From Thermodesulfobacteriota bacterium (lineage in GTDB: Bacteria > Desulfobacterota > DSM-4660 > Desulfatiglandales > Desulfatiglandaceae), in contig JANQDY010000198.1 of NCBI GenBank assembly GCA_028278625.1, positions 8,045-72,044 of the forward strand: a DNA stretch of 64,000 bases. The letters are read 5' to 3'. Shown here piece after piece: positions 16,834 to 26,750 of this stretch. The stretch's first letter is position 1, and each line of letters opens with the position of its first letter. The position numbers were made by a program, and so were the translations under genes. The notes below the pieces were generated by a model that was not told the DNA's origin, did no database searches, and was given only the letters and a program-made list of their open reading frames with translations.

Positions 16834-18761
16834 CCCAGCCACCGTTCCCGCCACATCTCCCACATGAGGAGGGTCCACAATCGATGGTGGTGGTTGGATT
16901 TTCCTGATAAGTGCCCTTTTAAATGGTTTTCAACACAATTGGGCGCAAAGATGCCTTCATCCCTCAAACGGTTTGGCGACAGGTAATCCAGCAGCAATTC
17001 CCTGAGGTCCCCATGAAACCATTTTCCGATGGGTACACCAAAACCCATTTTGGGCCTTTCAAAAAACGACTTCGGAACATATTCGGAGAGGAGCTTTTTA
17101 AGGAGGTATTTCCCCTTGCCGTCTCTATATTTCAAATGATCCGGCAATCGGGATGTAAACTCCACGACCCGGTGATCCAGGAGCGGCACGCGAACCTCAA
17201 GACTCACTGCCATGCTGGCCCTGTCTACTTTTGTCAGCATGGCGTCCGGCAAATAAGTTTTCTGGTCTACGCGCATGAGCCGTGAAAGGGTGGGCCAGTT
17301 TTCGGTCTTTTGGAAAGTTTTTTCATATTGGCTCTCCACCAGTTCTCCATTAAGAAGCTCCCCAAGCGTTTCTTTTGGCCAAACATGGATGGTCATCCGA
17401 TAGAGGGATTCCAGATCCCCTCCTCCAAAGAGCTGCACCAGTTTTTCCCATTTATCAGGGAAATTTGCCACATTGAATCTCTGAGGAAGCAAATTGCGCC
17501 AAGGCATGTAGCAACTCTCGATCCTTGAAACGGGAATCTTCTCCAGGGCTGCTGCCAAAGGCTTTCGGAACCACCGCGGCATCCGTTGAAAGGCAATGTC
17601 CATATCACGGCTGCTCCAGTATCGTACATATCCGGCAAACTGTTCGTCGCCCCCATCTCCCGAGAGGGCCACGGTTACTTGGGTACGGGCCAGTTTTGAA
17701 ACCAGATAGGTCGGCACCGCGGATGAATCGGCAAAGGGTTCATCGTACATGTCCGGCAGGGAAGGAATGACGTCCAGAGCGTCCCTGGGCGTTACATAAA
17801 AGGAGGTGTGTTCCGTCCCCAGATGCTCTGCCACTTTCCGAGCCCAGGGCGCCTCGTCATAACCGGATTCATTAAAGCCGATGCTGAACGTTCTTACCGG
17901 CTGAGGATTTGCTTTTTGCATCAACGCACACACCATGGAGGAATCGATTCCCCCACTTAGAAGCCCTCCCAAAGGGACATCGCTGATCATTCGATCCGAC
18001 ACAGCGGTTGTCAGCAGCGCATCCAGCTTTTCCAAAGCATCTTCTTCACGAATCTCGGTAAATGGCTGATGGCCGTTGAGAGATGGCAGTTCCCAGTAGG
18101 GCCGCGTCTCAAGATGACCCTTACGGTATGTGGCGAAATGACCCGGCAGCAGCTTGTAAGTGTTTTTGAAAATGGATTTGGGGGCCGGAACATACTGGTA
18201 GTGCACAAAGAGGGAAATAGCGTCGTAATCCAATTCTCTAGGAAAGGTTGAAAACGCCATCAGGGCTTTTAATTCCGAGGCAAAAAGCAGGGTTTCACGA
18301 TCAAAAAAGTAGAATAGCGGCTTAATCCCCAAACGGTCCCTGGCCAAAAAGAGACTGTCTTCATTTTTGTCCCAAATGGCCAATGAAAACATGCCGATGA
18401 AATGTTTCAAACAGTCAATGCCCCACTGCATGTAAGACTTAAGGACAACCTCGGTGTCGGTGTCGGAAACGAACATATGACCCAGTTTGCCCAGTGTCTT
18501 CCTGATCTCCTTAAAATTGTACACTTCGCCGTTATAGACCAGCTGTATGCGGCCATCCCCACCGGCCATGGGTTGTTGTCCGGCTTGAGAGAGGTCTATG
18601 ATAGAGAGTCTTCGCTGCCCCAGTCCCAGCCCGGATTCCTTGTCATGGAAATGGCCCGAATCGTCCGGACCTCGGTGGGTCAGCGTTGCTGTCGCTCCGG
18701 GAAGTGAATGCCACAACAGTTCAAACTGCCTGCATGTTTTAAAGCCTACGATACCGCACAT
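16830..18761 (-). CDS. asnB: Asparagine synthase (glutamine-hydrolysing)
   Basis: 643 residues. The initiator is followed by Cys (MCGIVGF), the nucleophile of the class II glutamine amidotransferase domain, which covers about the first 215 residues. The synthase domain has the pyrophosphatase loop LLSGGIDSSMV near residue 265. Family AsnB/WbpS-like proteins inside polysaccharide clusters often amidate sugars rather than make free asparagine. Here it lies downstream of a flippase, methyltransferase and glycosyltransferase on the same strand, so a sugar-amidating role is plausible. Confidence 0.85.
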   Translation of the reverse strand: MCGIVGFKTCRQFELLWHSLPGATATLTHRGPDDSGHFHDKESGLGLGQRRLSIIDLSQAGQQPMAGGDGRIQLVYNGEVYNFKEIRKTLGKLGHMFVSDTDTEVVLKSYMQWGIDCLKHFIGMFSLAIWDKNEDSLFLARDRLGIKPLFYFFDRETLLFASELKALMAFSTFPRELDYDAISLFVHYQYVPAPKSIFKNTYKLLPGHFATYRKGHLETRPYWELPSLNGHQPFTEIREEDALEKLDALLTTAVSDRMISDVPLGGLLSGGIDSSMVCALMQKANPQPVRTFSIGFNESGYDEAPWARKVAEHLGTEHTSFYVTPRDALDVIPSLPDMYDEPFADSSAVPTYLVSKLARTQVTVALSGDGGDEQFAGYVRYWSSRDMDIAFQRMPRWFRKPLAAALEKIPVSRIESCYMPWRNLLPQRFNVANFPDKWEKLVQLFGGGDLESLYRMTIHVWPKETLGELLNGELVESQYEKTFQKTENWPTLSRLMRVDQKTYLPDAMLTKVDRASMAVSLEVRVPLLDHRVVEFTSRLPDHLKYRDGKGKYLLKKLLSEYVPKSFFERPKMGFGVPIGKWFHGDLRELLLDYLSPNRLRDEGIFAPNCVENHLKGHLSGKSNHHHRLWTLLMWEMWRERWLG

Positions 18762-18844
18762 AACAAGCCGATCCCCAACAAAGAAACCAGAAAACCGTCT
18801 GAAGACCGTTTTTCCCCATGCGCCCCCAATGACGATTAAGGGCG

Positions 18845-19996
18845 TCAGGACTTCCTTTTGCCCAAGATGTTTTCATATAGATCTTCATACCGTGCCGCCA
18901 CTTTTGAAATGGTGAAATGTTCAAGGATCCTGTTCCTGGCCGCCTCACCGAGACGCCTCCTTTTGACGGATCCCATTTGGATCATCCGATCCCATCCATC
19001 TTTTAAGGCCCCGGAATCTTTTGGCGGAACCACTATTCCCGTATTACCGACCAGCCGCCGACAATCTCCCACATCGGTCACCACGCAAGGGATGGCGCAG
19101 GACATGGCCTCTCCAATGACATTGGGAAATCCTTCACCGTAAGCCGAAGAAAGGGATGCAATATCGAGGGCCATATTAAAAGGGGCAGTATCCGATTGTT
19201 CACCCAGGCAGGTGACCCTATCCGACAAACCGAGCCGTTCAACCATTGGAACCAGACCGGATGAAGGCCCATCTACATTTCTGCCCACAAGCAGAAAGTG
19301 AACATCGTTTCTTTCCTTCGACAATAACGATGCCGCCTTGAGAAAACTTGGATGATCCTTCATGGGATTGTATCGGGCAATCAAACCGATCAGAATCCCT
19401 TTTTCCGGAACACCGAGGCGTGCTCGCACCCGTCGTCTGATGGGAAGGTCCGGCCGAAACCGCTTTTCGTCGAAGCCGTTTGGAATAACAAGGGCATTTC
19501 GCGAAAAATAGCCGATTGCCCCATGTTGTTCCAAACTGTTGTGGGAGTTGTAAATGATGGCGTGGGGACCTCCGGATAACAAAGCACCCATGCGAACAAA
19601 AAGCCGGGTCACCATTTTTTCTTGATTCAAGCCGTTCAGCGAATAACGAATATTCCAGATGACGGACGCATTTCCGACATTCAGAAAACGCATCAGGGTC
19701 GCCGCCAGATTGCCATGGTACATCCACCCTTGGATCAGTCGTGGTCGTGATCGAAATAAGGTTTTTGTGAATTTCACGATTGCTTGAGGACTAAAATGGG
19801 GGTGGTCGAAATCAAGTTCAGAAACCGGCACGCCCAATCGTTCAATCCGATGGGAGATTACCCCCCTTCTTTTCAAGGAGAGGACTGAAGGATTGAATCG
19901 ATTCCGGTCAGTGGATGCAATCAGTTTTGCCAGCATCACCTCCGCGCCGCCCATATCGAGATCGGTTATCACATGCAGTACGTTGGTCACGGTCAC
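18845..19996 (-). CDS. Glycosyltransferase, GT4 family
   Basis: 383 residues with GT-B fold features: an N-terminal VLHVITDLDMGGAEVMLAKL segment and the C-terminal nucleotide-sugar motif AYGEGFPNVIGEAMSCAIPC (Glu-x7-Glu type). ILIGLIARYNPMKDH is the usual linker strand. It starts by a four-base overlap with the upstream methyltransferase gene. It likely adds a hexose in surface polysaccharide synthesis at the cytoplasmic membrane. Confidence 0.85.
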   Translation of the reverse strand: MTVTNVLHVITDLDMGGAEVMLAKLIASTDRNRFNPSVLSLKRRGVISHRIERLGVPVSELDFDHPHFSPQAIVKFTKTLFRSRPRLIQGWMYHGNLAATLMRFLNVGNASVIWNIRYSLNGLNQEKMVTRLFVRMGALLSGGPHAIIYNSHNSLEQHGAIGYFSRNALVIPNGFDEKRFRPDLPIRRRVRARLGVPEKGILIGLIARYNPMKDHPSFLKAASLLSKERNDVHFLLVGRNVDGPSSGLVPMVERLGLSDRVTCLGEQSDTAPFNMALDIASLSSAYGEGFPNVIGEAMSCAIPCVVTDVGDCRRLVGNTGIVVPPKDSGALKDGWDRMIQMGSVKRRRLGEAARNRILEHFTISKVAARYEDLYENILGKRKS

Positions 19997-20769
19997 CCCT
20001 CGAAAGGCCCCACCTTGGCCCCTATAAAGAACAGCCGGTCCCTTTTGCGTGGAAATAGTCTGAGGAAGTACTTTGCCAGCAGTTGGTGTTTTATGGCAAA
20101 ATTCGTTTCCATCACATGCATCTTTCTAAAACCATTTTCCGCCATGAACCGGGTGAGCGTGGCAGCGCTCCACGTTCGAATATGTTGCCATCGATGGAAA
20201 ATGGCGCCGCAGTCAGGACAGATGACCTTTTCTTTCATGAGATTTTCACTGTTAGGGGTGGTGATGACGACGTGGCCCCGGGGTTTCAGGATGCGGCGTA
20301 ATTCTTCAAAAGTTGAGATCAGTTTATCCTCCTCAAGATGTTCAATCACCTCGAGTGCAATCACCATGTCCATGCTGTTGTCTTTGTAATCGGAAGGCAG
20401 GGACTGAGCCCAGAATGTTCCACCGTAAGAGGGATGGTGTGAGAATTTTTCATCAACCAAAGCGGCTGAAGCTTGGGAAAAATCGAGACCGCAAACCTTC
20501 TGCTCGGGATTCAGACGTTCCAGAAGGGCTTCAATCAAGAAGCCGGGACCGCATCCATAATCCAGTATGGCGGCCAATTGTTGAAGGCCCACGTATCTTT
20601 GGATCAGATTTCGCACAATCCTTCCGGCCTGGTAACTGAAGTATTCTTGCTGATAGGTGTCGTGACCGGAATAATAATTCCAGAGTCGGCTGACTTTTTC
20701 ATCGGTCCAGACGATTTCATGGGGAGCAAACCCACTCTCCTCTTTTGGGATGTCGCTTTTGGCGGTCAT
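19993..20769 (-). CDS. Class I SAM-dependent methyltransferase
   Basis: 258 residues from the ATG at 20769. It overlaps the flippase stop codon by four bases (ATGA), which decides the start against a longer frame. AAILDYGCGPGFLIEALL is the SAM-binding motif I and VIALEVIEHLEEDKLI the post-motif II region; a CPDCGAIFHRW segment adds a possible zinc knuckle. It probably methylates a sugar or other small component in the polysaccharide cluster. Confidence 0.8.
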   Translation of the reverse strand: MTAKSDIPKEESGFAPHEIVWTDEKVSRLWNYYSGHDTYQQEYFSYQAGRIVRNLIQRYVGLQQLAAILDYGCGPGFLIEALLERLNPEQKVCGLDFSQASAALVDEKFSHHPSYGGTFWAQSLPSDYKDNSMDMVIALEVIEHLEEDKLISTFEELRRILKPRGHVVITTPNSENLMKEKVICPDCGAIFHRWQHIRTWSAATLTRFMAENGFRKMHVMETNFAIKHQLLAKYFLRLFPRKRDRLFFIGAKVGPFEG

Positions 20770-22160
20770 TGTTTGTTTCTCTCTTCTGCGCCATGCTGCT
20801 GCGACGCTTGCTCTGCCGTGTCCTGATTCCCGGTGGCGGTGGACATCTCTGAAAAAATTCCGTAAGCCAGAACCGCACACCATACGGCATAAAGAACTCC
20901 CGAACCACCCAAGGCCCACACAACACCTTCTGCGCCTATTAGAGATGCAAGATAGAATGATCCCAAGGCTGCCACAACAGCGGATAACACCTTAGGGAGT
21001 ATGTATATTCTCGGTTTTTTGGCAACGAGTCCAAAGGCCGCCAAAGATTCTCCCAGATAAAAAAAGGCCCATGACAGGGTCAGCATCGGCAATAAATAGG
21101 AAAATCTGACGTATTCCGAACGGCTCATCAACAAAAGAACGGTTTCATGAAACAGGGCGAAAAATACAACCAGGACAAGCGATCCCAGTCCGTACAGGGC
21201 GCTCATCAGGAGTATCAACCTGTAAGCGGATTTCAGCGCCACACGGGAATCGAGGTTTCCCGCCCGTTCATAGGCCACAGGCATAAAGAGATTGAGCATA
21301 AAGCCGGATGCAAACATGAGTGGATAGGCAGCCAGGAGCGCCACAACGGAAAAAGCCCCCACCATGCCCGCATCGTAAAAGGCAAGCAAGGACCACCGAT
21401 CACAGGACTGATGGATCCACACGAATATTCCCCAGGCACAGAAGGGCCAAGAAAAAGCAAGAATCTCGGTGCCCATTTTACCTGATTTGACGGTGCGGCC
21501 GGAGGTGCTGGAAATACCCTTCAGATCCTCTTTGATGAAGTTCCCGTAAAAGCGCCCCACGACAAACAGAATGGTCAATGCCACGATGAAATAACCCCAC
21601 ATGGCGCAATCCGCGCTGGGATTAAAAAGAAGGATCACCAACATGGCTATCAAGGGATTTAGGATTGCCAGGCCACAATTTAGAAGGGCGACGGCTTTTC
21701 TTTTTCTTGCTCCCAGCAAAACGGCAAGTTTAAGACCAAAATAGCCTCTCAGGGCTCCCACTGTTAAAGCGATCGCCATCAAACCATGGTACGCCTGCCA
21801 ACCGGCAGCGGTGAAGAGAAGGGTGTACAATAGACCCGCAAGCAAAACCAGCAGCAGGAGCCACGCTGCATAGCGATGGGTTATGAAAACGAATTCCTCC
21901 ACCAGATTCCGGTCATGGCTGATAGACCAGAAACGCATGAAACCGTGACCCAAAGGGCCGAACAGACTGACGATCATCAATAGTGCCACTGTATTTGCAA
22001 TGGCGAGTCTTCCGAATTCACCTGGATCCAGTAATTGTGTCAGAATCTTCATGCCCAGCAGAACGCCCAATGCGTTGCCACTTTGCCCTGCAAGTACCCA
22101 AAACACCTCCGCTTTTGCGCTGAGAATACGATAAAGGGGCGATCTGGTTTCTGAATTCAT
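20766..22160 (-). CDS. Polysaccharide flippase (Wzx/MATE-like)
   Basis: 464 residues with about 12 hydrophobic segments, no signal peptide. The start SAKAEVFWVLAGQSGNALG and the ILTQLLDPGEFGRLAIANT segment are typical of oligosaccharide flippases. It would move lipid-linked oligosaccharide across the inner membrane. It is the first gene of a tightly coupled set of flippase, methyltransferase and glycosyltransferase with four-base overlaps, followed by asparagine synthase. Confidence 0.85.
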   Translation of the reverse strand: MNSETRSPLYRILSAKAEVFWVLAGQSGNALGVLLGMKILTQLLDPGEFGRLAIANTVALLMIVSLFGPLGHGFMRFWSISHDRNLVEEFVFITHRYAAWLLLLVLLAGLLYTLLFTAAGWQAYHGLMAIALTVGALRGYFGLKLAVLLGARKRKAVALLNCGLAILNPLIAMLVILLFNPSADCAMWGYFIVALTILFVVGRFYGNFIKEDLKGISSTSGRTVKSGKMGTEILAFSWPFCAWGIFVWIHQSCDRWSLLAFYDAGMVGAFSVVALLAAYPLMFASGFMLNLFMPVAYERAGNLDSRVALKSAYRLILLMSALYGLGSLVLVVFFALFHETVLLLMSRSEYVRFSYLLPMLTLSWAFFYLGESLAAFGLVAKKPRIYILPKVLSAVVAALGSFYLASLIGAEGVVWALGGSGVLYAVWCAVLAYGIFSEMSTATGNQDTAEQASQQHGAEERNKQ

Positions 22161-22299
22161 GCTCTGTTGGATGGACCAAATGCCTCTTTTTGAAGACCAA
22201 AAGAGTTCTGATGGCAGGCAGTTTCGTATTATTTCGGGAACCGACTATAGATAAAGGATGATAGTGGGTCAAGAGAAAAGAACCTTATTCCCTCAGTTC

Positions 22300-22743
22300 T
22301 CAGCCCCTCTGACGTGCAGACCTGTGATATGGTGAAGTGAACGCGGGAATCTTTCTTTTTGGAGAAACGCGCCGGTAGTCATGAAACAGCTTCATCACCT
22401 CTCTAAATGAAAAGGGCTTGTCCAGAAAGTCTGCATTATGCTCCCGTTTTTCCTTTTCAAGGAAGATCCGGTAGCTGTTCAGGTCACCGCTCATGTAGAT
22501 GGTCTTTATGGCGGGGTGGTGGCCCCGTATCTCTCTCACCATGTCGATCCCATTCTTAACCGGCATTTCGATATCCGTTAGAACAACATGGGGTCGAAAG
22601 TGGAGAAAGGCCTTGTACCCATTCTCACCATTCGCCGCTGTTCTGACGCGATAGGTCCCTTCTTCCTCCAGGAATTCCTTCATGAGAGTGGTCAGACCCT
22701 CATTATCATCAACGATTAATACTCTCATCATTCCCGAATCCAT
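22300..22743 (-). CDS. Single-domain response regulator
   Basis: 147 residues, a CheY-like receiver: VLIVDDNEG holds the acidic pocket, VVLTDIEMPVKNG the phospho-acceptor Asp and LDKPFSF the conserved Lys. There is no output domain, only a short basic tail. Start may also be at 22728 (MRVLIVDD). No kinase is directly adjacent; the two-component genes downstream are separated by about 270 bases. Confidence 0.85.
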   Translation of the reverse strand: MDSGMMRVLIVDDNEGLTTLMKEFLEEEGTYRVRTAANGENGYKAFLHFRPHVVLTDIEMPVKNGIDMVREIRGHHPAIKTIYMSGDLNSYRIFLEKEKREHNADFLDKPFSFREVMKLFHDYRRVSPKRKIPAFTSPYHRSARQRG

Positions 22744-23011
22744 GCCTTTCCCGAATCATCCCTGTTTCCCTTATGTTGGGGAAAACGCACATTGGTTTTT
22801 CCACCAATGGCATCAAACGCTTTTTCAAGTAACGTACCAAACCGGGAACAATAGATTAACCTATTGATATGTTACGAAAAAATTGCATTCAAGAATGCCG
22901 GGGTCGGGAGATTGTGCATGGTTTTTCCTTCATGGAGTGCAAATAGAGAGGGGAAGGAGACCTAACTGTCTGGGGAAAGGCGTCTTTTTGGTGAAGGAAA
23001 TTCCCTTCGCT

Positions 23012-24379
23012 TTATTCTGACTTCTTGAAGGACGATGGGTTCAGGGCATGCTTTTTCATGAGGGCGTAGATATCGCCCCGATATTTTCCGGCCAGCTTCG
23101 CCGCTTTGCTCACATTGCCTCCTGAAAGCGACAGGATGTTTGAAATGTAGCTTTTTTCAAAGGCGTTCTTGGCCTCTTTTAAGGTCTTTGGCATCTCTTG
23201 TTCTGAAACGCTGGTCTGAAGAATCAGGTCTTCCATAATGACTTCCTGAGGACTCATGGCCACCGCATATTCGATGGTATTTTCCAATTCCCTGACATTA
23301 CCAGGCCAGGAGTGGGATAAGAGTTTCTGTAAAGCGGCTGGGGAGATTTCCTTTACCCCTTTTTTCAGCTTGGTATCCAGTTTTTTTATGAAATGATCCA
23401 CCAGCAAGGGGATGTCCTCCCTTCTTTCCCGCAAGGGAGGCAGATAGATGGGGATGACAAAAATTCGGTAAAAAAGATCTTCGCGAAAATTGCCCTTTTT
23501 TACCTCTTCTTTTAAGTCCTTATTGCAGGCTGTTACGATCCTCACATCCACGTTTGTCGCCTTTTCCCCTCCCAGAGGATAGAACTGCTTTTCCTGAAGA
23601 ACCCGAAGCAATTTCACCTGCATGGATTCAGGCATCTCCAATATCTCGTCCAGAAAAAGCGTGCCTCCGTGGGCCTGGGAAAAAAAGCCTCTCTTGTTTT
23701 TGAGAGCCCCGGTGAAGGCGCCTTTTTCGTAGCCGAACAATTCCCCTTCATGTAACCCCTCCGGGATAGCGGTGCTGTTCACCGCCACAAAGGGCTTATT
23801 TTTTCGGGAGCTTAACAGATGCAGGGATTTAGCGATAAGTTCCTTGCCCGTGCCGCTTTCGCCGCAAATACAGACATTGGAGTCTGTCTCTGCGGCCCTC
23901 GATACCTGGTCCATCACGTCCTGCATCTTTTTGCTCTTGCCGATGATGTTTTCGAATCCATATCTTTCCCCTACCAGGGCTTTGAGCCTTCTGACTTCCC
24001 TTCTAAGGCTGCTCTTTTCAAGACCGTTTTTGATTTGAAGGAGTAGTTCCCGACGGTTGAAGGGTTTGGTGAGATAGCTGTAGGCACCTCGCTTCATTGC
24101 GTCCACCGCCGTGTCTATGGTGCCATAGGCAGTGAGAATGATAACGGGCATTTCCGGGGCTACCTGATGCATCTTTTCCATCAGATCAATGCCGTTTTCC
24201 CTGCCGGCCAATTTGAGGTCCACCAGCGCCAGGTCGAACAACGCGCCTCCAACGATGTTTAAGGCATCTTGGGCATTGGCTGTTGTGGTGGCCCCATACC
24301 CTTCCGCCTCCAGTCTGAGACTCAAGATTTCAAGCATGTTCTTGTCATCATCCACAATGAGTATGTTCTCGGTAGCCAT
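23012..24379 (-). CDS. glrR: Sigma-54-dependent response regulator, GlrR/NtrC-like
   Basis: 455 residues. An N-terminal receiver (ILIVDDDKNM, LVDLKLAGRENG) precedes a AAA+ domain with Walker A GESGTGKELIAK, the GAFTGA loop that contacts sigma-54 and GGTLFLDEI Walker B. The C-terminal part is a Fis-type helix-turn-helix (SKAAKLAGKYRGDIYALMKK). The gene order kinase - QseG-like lipoprotein - regulator is that of glrK-qseG-glrR of enterobacteria, so this symbol is used by synteny and family. It would activate sigma-54 promoters when phosphorylated. Confidence 0.85.
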   Translation of the reverse strand: MATENILIVDDDKNMLEILSLRLEAEGYGATTTANAQDALNIVGGALFDLALVDLKLAGRENGIDLMEKMHQVAPEMPVIILTAYGTIDTAVDAMKRGAYSYLTKPFNRRELLLQIKNGLEKSSLRREVRRLKALVGERYGFENIIGKSKKMQDVMDQVSRAAETDSNVCICGESGTGKELIAKSLHLLSSRKNKPFVAVNSTAIPEGLHEGELFGYEKGAFTGALKNKRGFFSQAHGGTLFLDEILEMPESMQVKLLRVLQEKQFYPLGGEKATNVDVRIVTACNKDLKEEVKKGNFREDLFYRIFVIPIYLPPLRERREDIPLLVDHFIKKLDTKLKKGVKEISPAALQKLLSHSWPGNVRELENTIEYAVAMSPQEVIMEDLILQTSVSEQEMPKTLKEAKNAFEKSYISNILSLSGGNVSKAAKLAGKYRGDIYALMKKHALNPSSFKKSE

Positions 24380-24393
24380 TGCCTCTCGCCTGG

Positions 24394-24999
24394 TTATTTA
24401 GGGGTGCGGTTTTTCATTTTTTTTTCTTCAATGCCGATGTCTATCTCTTTAAGTGCATTAAGCCGTGTTTTCAGAACATTGATCTTTTTCTTTGATCCGT
24501 CAAGCTCTGTTCTCAAAGCATTGATCTTCTTTCTGGAGCCACCAAGCCGTTTCTTTAGAGTTCTCACTTCAGCCTCAAGGCCTTCTGCCTTGGCCTCAAA
24601 CCGGAGGAGCTCATTGATGACGTTTGTCCACACCACGGCTTTGTCCTTATAAGTGCTTCCGGGGAATTCAACGGGAAGGCGCTCATAGCAAGCCAGGGCC
24701 TTTTCATAATTCTTCTGTGGATTGTCCGGACGCGACCAGATTAGCCCCATGTGAAACATGGCCCTGTCCCCGGGCGGATCGCCGGGAAAAAGGCTTACAA
24801 CATCGCCATAGGCTTTCAGGGCTCCCTCATAATTCCCTTGGTTTGTCAGATTCCGTGCCAGTTCAAGCTGTTTGTGCGCCTTTTGTCCCATTTGAAACGT
24901 TGAGATTGTGGCGCATCCGGTACACATTATCAGGACGGCAAAAAAACAGGGACCGTAAAGAAAAAAGAGGTTCCTGTTTTTTCCTGGCTTTCTACCCAT
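24394..24999 (-). CDS. qseG: QseG-like outer-membrane lipoprotein with TPR-like region
   Basis: 201 residues with a lipoprotein signal ending LIMCTGC (Cys modification site about residue 28). The next 100 residues look like tetratricopeptide repeats (GNYEGALKAYGDVVSLFPGD, NYEKALACYERLPVEFPG). The last 60 residues are a Lys-rich coiled coil. It lies between kinase and regulator genes and overlaps the kinase gene by 70 bases, the place of QseG/YfhG, a lipoprotein that modulates the GlrK kinase. Sequence similarity to QseG is not strong by eye. Confidence 0.6.
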   Translation of the reverse strand: MGRKPGKNRNLFFLYGPCFFAVLIMCTGCATISTFQMGQKAHKQLELARNLTNQGNYEGALKAYGDVVSLFPGDPPGDRAMFHMGLIWSRPDNPQKNYEKALACYERLPVEFPGSTYKDKAVVWTNVINELLRFEAKAEGLEAEVRTLKKRLGGSRKKINALRTELDGSKKKINVLKTRLNALKEIDIGIEEKKMKNRTPK

Positions 25000-26459
25000 A
25001 TATCGCCTCCGTGGGCCTGCACAATCTGCTTGGCTATATAAAGGCCCAGCCCCGTGCCTTTCTCATGAAGCTTCTTAAACTTATCAAATATATGTTGAAT
25101 ATTCTCCTCCGGAATCCCACATCCGGTATCCGATATGAAAACTTCAATGAACTCCTTTTCTCTGCCCGGAGCATGTTCCACCCCTTTTGCGGGAATAACA
25201 CGTGCCCCGATACTTACCTTGCCCTTCGGAGACGTGAACTTCAAGGCATTATCCAACAGGTTATCCAGCACCTGCCAGATTTTTTCTTCGTCCACAAGGG
25301 CACGTGGCAAGTCGGGGGCAAGGTTTAGTTCAAGAGAGATCCCCTTCCTTTCCGCAATGGGCCTTATTTTTGAGACACTGATTTCTATCAGTTGGGAAAG
25401 ACCACATTCCTCCATTTGATAATCCATCATCCCGGCATCCATTCGGGAGAGGTTCAGTACCTTGTTGACTGAGGTGATCAGCCTCTCGCACTCTTCCTCA
25501 ACGATGCCAAGGAGTCTGCGCTGTTTTTCCAGGGAGCCAGCCTCCACACAATCAAGACTCAGGCTCACAGCCTCTCTGATGACTGCCAAAGGCGTTCGAA
25601 ATTCATGCGAGACATGGGAGATAAGGTCCGCCTTCATCTCGTCAAGCTCTTTTAAACGGTCGCTCATGGAATTGAATGCGTGTGCCAGTTCATTTATCTC
25701 CGGAGGTGAGGGTAGGTTCAGGTGTTTTTCAAATTTCCCCTTGGCAATTTCCTTGGTTCCCCTGATCAGGAGGGAAATGGGGCGATTGATCGTTCGGGCA
25801 TTAAAAAATGCAATCAGAATCCCCAGGATAACGGATGTAATGGTAATGATCGCCACAACTCTGGATGCCTGGGGACCGATCTTTTCCGATATGGCTATTT
25901 TGTTGTCGATGGCGGCTTTTTTACCGTTTATCAACTCCATCAGCCTCAGGACAATATGATCGGTCAGTTCCTCCTTTTTTTCCTCATAGGCCTTCTTTGA
26001 ATACTCCTTGCCACTCTCTATGAAACCGACTTCCTCTCGAACCGTAACGAGATAACGCTTGTATAGCAGTGTTATGTCGGTGAGCAGCTTCTCATCTTCC
26101 GGGATATCCACTAAGGAACCCATCTGTTCCAGATCCTTTTTCCAATATGTCTCAATCTCCAAAAACTGGCGGTGAAAATCCCTGTCCCTGGATACGACGT
26201 ATTTTTTTTCAAACTTTGTCTGGGTAAGGAGGACGTTTCGTAGCCGGTTTGCCATCCTTATGGTTTCACTATCGATGGAACTGATGGAATGGATGATCTG
26301 GTTCAACTCCTCCAGTTTTAGGGTGGAATAGGTGCCGAGAGCCGTGAGGACCAGCAGGATTAAAAGGAAACCCAAGACGAGCCTTTTAAAGATATTCAAT
26401 TTTGCCATGGTGCCGATTCTCTTTCCACTTTCCATCAGAGAATTGTAAATGCTCTTCAA
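24930..26459 (-). CDS. glrK: Sensor histidine kinase, GlrK/QseE-like
   Basis: 509 residues. Two transmembrane helices (about 25-47 and 205-227) flank a periplasmic helical sensor region; a HAMP segment (NRPISLLIRGTKEIAKG) leads to the H-box SHVSHEFRTPLAVIRE and a HATPase domain with ISDTGCGIPEENI and GTGLGLYIAKQIV. The layout and gene order match GlrK/QseE. The first gene of the operon with the lipoprotein and sigma-54 activator. An envelope or cell-surface signal is inferred. Confidence 0.85.
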   Translation of the reverse strand: MKSIYNSLMESGKRIGTMAKLNIFKRLVLGFLLILLVLTALGTYSTLKLEELNQIIHSISSIDSETIRMANRLRNVLLTQTKFEKKYVVSRDRDFHRQFLEIETYWKKDLEQMGSLVDIPEDEKLLTDITLLYKRYLVTVREEVGFIESGKEYSKKAYEEKKEELTDHIVLRLMELINGKKAAIDNKIAISEKIGPQASRVVAIITITSVILGILIAFFNARTINRPISLLIRGTKEIAKGKFEKHLNLPSPPEINELAHAFNSMSDRLKELDEMKADLISHVSHEFRTPLAVIREAVSLSLDCVEAGSLEKQRRLLGIVEEECERLITSVNKVLNLSRMDAGMMDYQMEECGLSQLIEISVSKIRPIAERKGISLELNLAPDLPRALVDEEKIWQVLDNLLDNALKFTSPKGKVSIGARVIPAKGVEHAPGREKEFIEVFISDTGCGIPEENIQHIFDKFKKLHEKGTGLGLYIAKQIVQAHGGDIWVESQEKTGTSFFFTVPVFLPS

Positions 26460-26691
26460 AAAAGCGGAAGCATCTTTATAAAGAAAAGCGTTTATAGACC
26501 TCCCTTGTCTTTATTTGGGCGCGAGGTCTTGAGTCACATTCGTCTATATTTGTGGTATAGTCAACCTTTTCTATTGCAGCATAAATCATGTTACACCAAT
26601 CAGTTTGAAATATCCGTTCATGATGTTTATCCCCTTTAAAAATAAGTTCAATGGCCGTGGCGACGAACGGATTCGCGAAGGAAAAAATGGT

Positions 26692-26720
26692 TTGACATTT
26701 GATTATCAATTGTTTATGGG
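26692..26720 (+). promoter_or_regulatory. Probable sigma-70 promoter of attenuated operon
   Basis: A perfect -35 box TTGACA (26692-26697) is followed after 17 bases by TATGGG (26715-26720), a weak -10. Transcription would start near 26727, about 24 bases before the leader peptide ATG, and run through the leader into the CoA-transferase operon. Confidence 0.5.
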
Positions 26721-26750
26721 AGAACAAACCAAAACGGGAGCACGTTACAA

